Source of the DNA: Clostridiales bacterium
GTDB taxonomy: Bacteria > Bacillota > Clostridia > Christensenellales > JAISNN01
Assembly: GCA_031273965.1 (NCBI GenBank)
Contig: JAISQX010000101.1
Coordinates: 1-17,381, forward strand
Length of the DNA stretch: 17,381 nucleotides
Direction of reading: 5' to 3'
The position numbers and the translations under genes were made by a program. Positions 13,335 through 17,381 of the stretch are shown here, in pieces. The notes below the pieces were generated by a model, which was given only the letters and a program-made list of their open reading frames with translations, searched no databases and was not told the DNA's origin. Position 1 is the first letter of the stretch, and each line of letters starts with the position of its first letter.

Positions 13335-14717
13335 TCATATTCCCAACAAAAGCTTTGCCATTGCGAAATAAAACGTCAAAGACAGCGCGTCCACCATCGT
13401 TGACACAAGCGGCGCCGCCATGATAGCAGGGTCAAGCTTGAGTTTCTTAGCAATAAGCGGGAGCATACTCCCGACGACTTTTGAAGCCGCTATGACAAAT
13501 AACACGCTTATCGATACCACTAAGGCGGTTAAATACACGTTTGCGCCTATATCCGTTCGCTGTATAAGCGAATATTGTACGATAAATCTGATAAACATAA
13601 ATACGGCGAGTACCGAGCCTATCAAAAGCGCGATTCTTATTTCTTTCCATAGTATCGTTAAAAAATCTTTAACCGTCAATTCTCCGAGCGCCAATCCGCG
13701 GATTATCAGCGTCGCCGCCTGAGAGCCGGCGTTGCCGCCCGTATCCGTAAGCATCGGTATAAAGGTTATCAGCACCACGACGGACGACATCGCATCCTCA
13801 AAGAGTCCGAGAATAGCCCCCACAAGCATTCCCGAAATCATAAGCACCAAAAGCCATGTAATACGGTTTTTTGCAAGCGTGAGCACTGATGATTTAAGGT
13901 ACGGACGCTCCGACGGGCGCAGCGCCGCCATTCTCTCAAAGTCTTCCGTGTCTACGTCCTGTATAACTCCGACGACGTCGTCGATTGTTATAATTCCGAC
14001 GATTCTCCCCTCCGCGTCTATAACGGGAAGCGACATCAAGTCGTATTTTTTGAATAGCTCCGAAACGCGTTCCTTGTCGTCGTTGGTATTCGCGCAGATT
14101 ACGTTGGTGTCCATTATGTCGGCTATGACTTCCTCGTTCTTTGCGAGTAATAAATCTTTTACCGTTACCACGCCTTCCAAAACCCTCTTCCCGTCCGTTA
14201 CGTAAGCGGTGTATACGGTTTCCTTGTCTATTCCTACCCTTCTTATCCTCCAGATAGACTCTTCAATCGTATAATTTTTGTTCAGCGTCACATATTCGAT
14301 TGTCATAAGACTTCCCGCGCTGTCCTCCGGATACTGCAAAAATTGATTGAGGATTTTCCTTTGGTCCGCATCGGTATGCGCCAAAACCTTTTTTACGACG
14401 TAAGCCGGCATTTCCTCCAAAAAATCTATAGTATCGTCTAAAAACAACTCGTTTAAGACGCCGGTCAATTCTTCGTCCGTAAAAGACATTACGAGTATCT
14501 GTTGAATATCCGTATCAAGATAAGCAAAAACCTCCGCCGCCAATTCTTTGGGCAGGATTCTGTACACCAATAAGCGATCCTTAGCGCCGCCGTTCATTAT
14601 ATATTCGGCTATATCGGCGGGATTCATCGCGACGAGAACCGTGCGCAGTTTATGAAATTTTTTTTCGGATACAAGCGACGTCAAAACTTCAAAAAATTCA
14701 TTTTCTCCGGTTTCCAC
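13335..14717 (-). CDS. mgtE: MgtE-family magnesium transporter, copy 2
   Basis: This 460-residue full-length paralogue of the downstream transporter has the same domains: MgtE N-terminal domain (about 10-131), CBS pair (about 137-256) and five membrane helices (about 287-460). The pore signature TDTGGNAGSQAATLIIRGLA lies at about 324-343, and Asp443 is in APLVSTMVDA. The start is GTG at 14717 with a G-rich site (AAGGGGGG) about 8 nt upstream; copy 1 also uses GTG. Its regulatory residues look intact, so both copies are expected to function. The two differ most near the N-terminus and in the loop after the third membrane helix (QRTDIGANVY against EQGTGKTA). It follows the HIT gene by 86 bp. 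Confidence 0.93.
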   Translation of the reverse strand: METGENEFFEVLTSLVSEKKFHKLRTVLVAMNPADIAEYIMNGGAKDRLLVYRILPKELAAEVFAYLDTDIQQILVMSFTDEELTGVLNELFLDDTIDFLEEMPAYVVKKVLAHTDADQRKILNQFLQYPEDSAGSLMTIEYVTLNKNYTIEESIWRIRRVGIDKETVYTAYVTDGKRVLEGVVTVKDLLLAKNEEVIADIMDTNVICANTNDDKERVSELFKKYDLMSLPVIDAEGRIVGIITIDDVVGVIQDVDTEDFERMAALRPSERPYLKSSVLTLAKNRITWLLVLMISGMLVGAILGLFEDAMSSVVVLITFIPMLTDTGGNAGSQAATLIIRGLALGELTVKDFLTILWKEIRIALLIGSVLAVFMFIRFIVQYSLIQRTDIGANVYLTALVVSISVLFVIAASKVVGSMLPLIAKKLKLDPAIMAAPLVSTMVDALSLTFYFAMAKLLLGI

Positions 14718-14803
14718 AATATATACCCCCCTTTTTGTATAATGATTTTATGATTCGACGGAAAATCGCGTTAATTTCTTCTTTAAACCATTCTCCTAAT
14801 TCC

Positions 14804-15142
14804 TTAAAATCCTCCGAGTATTTCTCCCGCCAAAATATGAATATGCAGGTGAAATACCGATTGTCCGACAAGTTCGCCTCTGTTGATTATCAATCTGAAT
14901 CCGTCGGATATCCCCAAAAGCTCCTGAAGGTCCTTTAGCTTCAAAAGACATTCTCCAAGCGTTTTTGCGGTATTCTCGTCAAGACTGACTATATCGGCGT
15001 AATGCTCCTTTGGTATCATCAAGAGATGTATCTTCGCTCTGGGATACAAATCCCTTATTATTATCATTTTATCGTCTTCATAAAGCTTTTTTCCGGGTAT
15101 TTCCCCGTTTATTATCTTACAAAAAACACAGTTATCCGCCAT
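14804..15142 (-). CDS. HIT-family (HINT-like) nucleotide-binding hydrolase
   Basis: This small cytoplasmic protein of 112 residues has the histidine-triad motif HLHIHI near the C-terminus, preceded by GQSVF. This is the HINT branch signature, whose members hydrolyse purine nucleoside phosphoramidates. The N-terminus has the typical CVFCKIINGEIP with the Cys-x-x-Cys pair seen in many members, then YEDDKMIIIRD and the central HLLMIPKEHY block. Length and motif order match the family. AAAGGAG lies about 10 nt before the ATG at 15142. It starts 30 bp after uvrC and is probably co-transcribed with it. The C-terminus is short after the triad (LAGEILGGF), which is usual for the group. Confidence 0.92.
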   Translation of the reverse strand: MADNCVFCKIINGEIPGKKLYEDDKMIIIRDLYPRAKIHLLMIPKEHYADIVSLDENTAKTLGECLLKLKDLQELLGISDGFRLIINRGELVGQSVFHLHIHILAGEILGGF

Positions 15143-15172
15143 TTTTTCATATCTCCTTTCCGGTTATTCGTT

Positions 15173-17023
15173 TTATTTTTTGTTCGCTTCGTCCACAAAA
15201 AAATTTATTATATTCTCCGCGTCTTTTTTTCCTATTCTTGGGCACTTCAGCAGTTCGCCGTACGGCGCCTCTTTGATTTTTCCGATAGTTCTAAAGGTTT
15301 TGTACAAGCTCTCTATTTTCGCCTTGCCTATCCCGTCTATCGCCGAAAGTATCGATTCAAATTCCTTTGACGCTTTAAGCCTTCTAAAGTATGTTATCGC
15401 AAATCTATGCGCTTCATCTCTCAACCGCATAAGCATATTGAGCGCAAGATTCGTCTTTTCAAGTATCGTCGGCTGGTCCGAATGCAACGTATAGATCTCT
15501 TCTTCGCGTTTGGCGAGGGAGATTATCTCTATATCCGCCGCTCCGCAATCACACAACGCCCTGTACGCCGAGGACAACTGCCCTTTTCCTCCGTCGATTA
15601 AAATCAAATCGGGTTTCAAAGAAAAACTTGCGTCTTTATTCCCGGATTCGGGCTTTAACCTGTCCAATCGCCTCATAAGCGTTTCATTCATGGACGCAAA
15701 ATCATCGGCGCCTTCGACCGTTTTTATCTTAAACCTACGATACTGCGCGTTATCCGGCATCCCGTCGGTAAAAACCACCATACTTGAGACCTTGTACTGT
15801 CCGCTTATATTCGATATATCGTACGCTTCAATACGCTTTGGGAGCCTTTTCAATCCCAAAATCCCTTTCAAAAGCTCCACGGCTCCGTAAGTCATTTCAC
15901 GTTTTTTGTCCGCCTTCAATTCGTTTATCCGCATGTATTCTTCGGCATTTTTTACCGCCGTGTCGATGAGCTGCTTTCGGACGCCTTGCTTTGGGCAAGC
16001 TATCTTAACCGCGGCGCCGCGCCTATCTTTATTTAATATCTCTTCCATCGCGAGCTTATCCTCAAGCTCATGGGATACGACTATTTCCGCCGCGTTTACC
16101 GCTCTTACCGCATAATATTGTCTGATAAAAGACCCCAATGCTTCGGAAATCGAAAAAGACGCGTCCGACGACATAAAATTCTCCTCTCCGACGATTTTTC
16201 CGCCGCGCACGACTATAAGCGAAATTACGCTGAACATGCCGTTTTCCGCCGCGCCGAATACGTCAAGGTCAAAATCTTTTTTAAGGACGGCTATCTGTTT
16301 TCTCACTACCTTATCAAGAATCTTTAGATTATCTCTGTAATATATCGCCGTTTCAAAATCCTCGTTATCTTTCGCCGCGTTCATCTTTTTCGTCAAAATT
16401 TGTTCTATGTCTTTGTTTTGCCCCGAGAGAAAATCCATTACGCCGCTTATGATATCCTTATATTCTGCTTCCGCGTCGTACGCGCACGGAGCCAAGCATC
16501 TTTTTATATGATAGTTTAAACAAGGGCGGTGATTTACGCTTATTTTGTCAAAGTTGAGGGAACAATTTCTGAGAGGAAAAGCCCCTTCGATAAGGTTTAC
16601 CATATCCCTGACGCTTATTCCGAGCATGTAAGGCCCAAAATATTTCGCCCCGTCGTTTTTGACGTTTCTTGTAATCTCGATTTTTGGATATTTTTTATTC
16701 AAATCAATCTTTATAAAGGGATAAGCCTTGTCGTCCTTTAACAAAATATTATATTGAGGTTTATGCCGCTTGATAAGATTACTCTCAAGCAGAAGCGCCT
16801 CCACTTCGTTGTTTACGACTATATACCGAAAATCCGCAACGCGCCTTACCATTGCCGAAACCTTGTCGTCACGGTTTGCCGACGCGTGAAAATACTGACG
16901 GACGCGGTTTTTTAAATACCTCGCCTTGCCGACATATATTATATTTCCATCCGCGTCCAACATAATATATACGCCGGGAAGCGCGGGAAGGTTTTTGAGT
17001 TTTTCTTCTATAGACATCCGCAT
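15173..17023 (-). CDS. uvrC: UvrABC system protein C (excision nuclease subunit)
   Basis: UvrC makes both incisions flanking DNA damage in nucleotide excision repair, after UvrA-UvrB loading. The 616-residue product has every domain in order. The GIY-YIG nuclease (about 12-90) shows GVY at 17-19, YVG at 30-32, Arg40 and NEVEALLLE at 72-80. Four cysteines (154, 168, 176, 180) match the spacing of the iron-sulfur cluster site. The UVR helical hairpin is at about 204-238. The RNase H-like second nuclease (about 398-545) contains YDISNISG and LILIDGGKGQL. Tandem helix-hairpin-helix motifs (about 555-610) end the protein. I chose the ATG at 17023, with GGCGGG just upstream; another ATG lies two codons later. 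An upstream in-frame ATG at 17071 adds 16 residues unlike the family. Confidence 0.96.
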   Translation of the reverse strand: MRMSIEEKLKNLPALPGVYIMLDADGNIIYVGKARYLKNRVRQYFHASANRDDKVSAMVRRVADFRYIVVNNEVEALLLESNLIKRHKPQYNILLKDDKAYPFIKIDLNKKYPKIEITRNVKNDGAKYFGPYMLGISVRDMVNLIEGAFPLRNCSLNFDKISVNHRPCLNYHIKRCLAPCAYDAEAEYKDIISGVMDFLSGQNKDIEQILTKKMNAAKDNEDFETAIYYRDNLKILDKVVRKQIAVLKKDFDLDVFGAAENGMFSVISLIVVRGGKIVGEENFMSSDASFSISEALGSFIRQYYAVRAVNAAEIVVSHELEDKLAMEEILNKDRRGAAVKIACPKQGVRKQLIDTAVKNAEEYMRINELKADKKREMTYGAVELLKGILGLKRLPKRIEAYDISNISGQYKVSSMVVFTDGMPDNAQYRRFKIKTVEGADDFASMNETLMRRLDRLKPESGNKDASFSLKPDLILIDGGKGQLSSAYRALCDCGAADIEIISLAKREEEIYTLHSDQPTILEKTNLALNMLMRLRDEAHRFAITYFRRLKASKEFESILSAIDGIGKAKIESLYKTFRTIGKIKEAPYGELLKCPRIGKKDAENIINFFVDEANKK

Positions 17024-17164
17024 ATTACCCGCCGATTTTAACGGACACGCCGCGCGATAGAGCAAACACAAATTTAAAATCTGACTTTTATTCTATCCGC
17101 GCGAGTTTTTATTTATTTTTAGCTAAAAAAACAAAGGCGAAATAAGAGACAAGATATGCGGATT

Positions 17165-17381
17165 TCAACTTTTATAGCCGCCCTCCGGAATACCTCTGCT
17201 CCGTAAATATTCTATAAGCGCTTCCGCGCCGCATTTCTTTAGTTCGATGAAATTGACGGCTTCGCTTATGGTTCCCAGATTGTGAGAATCCGAATTAATC
17301 AATATTCCTCTGCCCTTACCGTAAATAAGGCGAAAGGCGTCGTCCGCGCGCGGCGAAAACTCCACCGCGTCGTAGTCGTTG
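17165..17381 (-). CDS. PHP-domain phosphoesterase, C-terminal part (cut by window edge)
   Basis: Only the last 72 residues are present; the reading frame continues without a stop to the right edge. GILINSDSHNLGTI matches the late metal-binding block of PHP (polymerase and histidinol phosphatase) domains, where an aspartate and a histidine near the C-terminus complete the metal site. The following IELKKCGAEALIEYLRSRGI fits the terminal helix. PHP-domain genes are often found beside uvrC in clostridial chromosomes, which supports the call. The gap to uvrC is 141 bp, AT-rich, with no clear terminator. The substrate is unknown. Confidence 0.72.
   Translation of the reverse strand, partial: NDYDAVEFSPRADDAFRLIYGKGRGILINSDSHNLGTISEAVNFIELKKCGAEALIEYLRSRGIPEGGYKS

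Noticed and set aside
17024..17071. Earlier ATG start for uvrC
   Set aside because: It adds 16 residues (MCLLYRAACPLKSAGN) absent from UvrC proteins, and the ATG at 17023 has a plausible ribosome binding site.

Overview
The window looks like chromosomal DNA from a low-to-moderate GC Gram-positive bacterium, most likely an uncultured member of the Clostridia. The signs are AGGAGG-type ribosome binding sites, TTGACA/TATAAT promoters often with an extended -10 (TGn), a SpoIID-like peptidoglycan protein, and a PHP-domain gene beside uvrC with pfkA in the neighbourhood. The lineage is inference; no rRNA or tRNA gene is present.

Layout, left to right. (1) The first 22 codons of pfkA (minus strand) with a good promoter. 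(2) A two-gene minus-strand operon (336-3544) of large polytopic membrane proteins with long charged or proline-rich tails. They share a 1-nt TAATG junction, look like distant paralogues of each other, and I do not recognise them. (3) A minus-strand gene (3777-5903) with a carboxypeptidase-regulatory-like N-terminus, a SpoIID-like domain and four peptidoglycan-binding domains. (4) Divergent from it, two tandem plus-strand paralogues of the heparan-alpha-glucosaminide N-acetyltransferase-like (DUF1624/HGSNAT) membrane acyltransferase family. (5) A gene-free stretch (8198-8976) with an orphan terminator, a 178-bp palindromic MITE-like element, a short 41/42-bp tandem array and a near-perfect promoter. 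(6) A plus-strand membrane-anchored calcineurin-like metallophosphatase (8977-10713), ended by a strong bidirectional terminator. (7) A long minus-strand run: a PHP-domain gene cut by the right edge, uvrC, a HIT protein, two mgtE magnesium transporters in tandem, a GNAT acetyltransferase and a TfoX N-terminal-domain protein, converging on the same terminator.

How the genes fit together. The right half is housekeeping: nucleotide excision repair, Mg2+ transport and small enzymes. The left-centre is rich in envelope functions: a peptidoglycan-binding/SpoIID-like protein, two putative membrane acyltransferases, a membrane metallophosphatase and two unknown membrane proteins. Joint action in cell-wall or glycan modification is a reasonable guess but is not shown by the sequence. 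The most distinctive structure is the palindromic element at 8615-8792. It appears to interrupt a unit of the 42-bp tandem array, and an uninterrupted copy of the same junction survives about 70 bp downstream.
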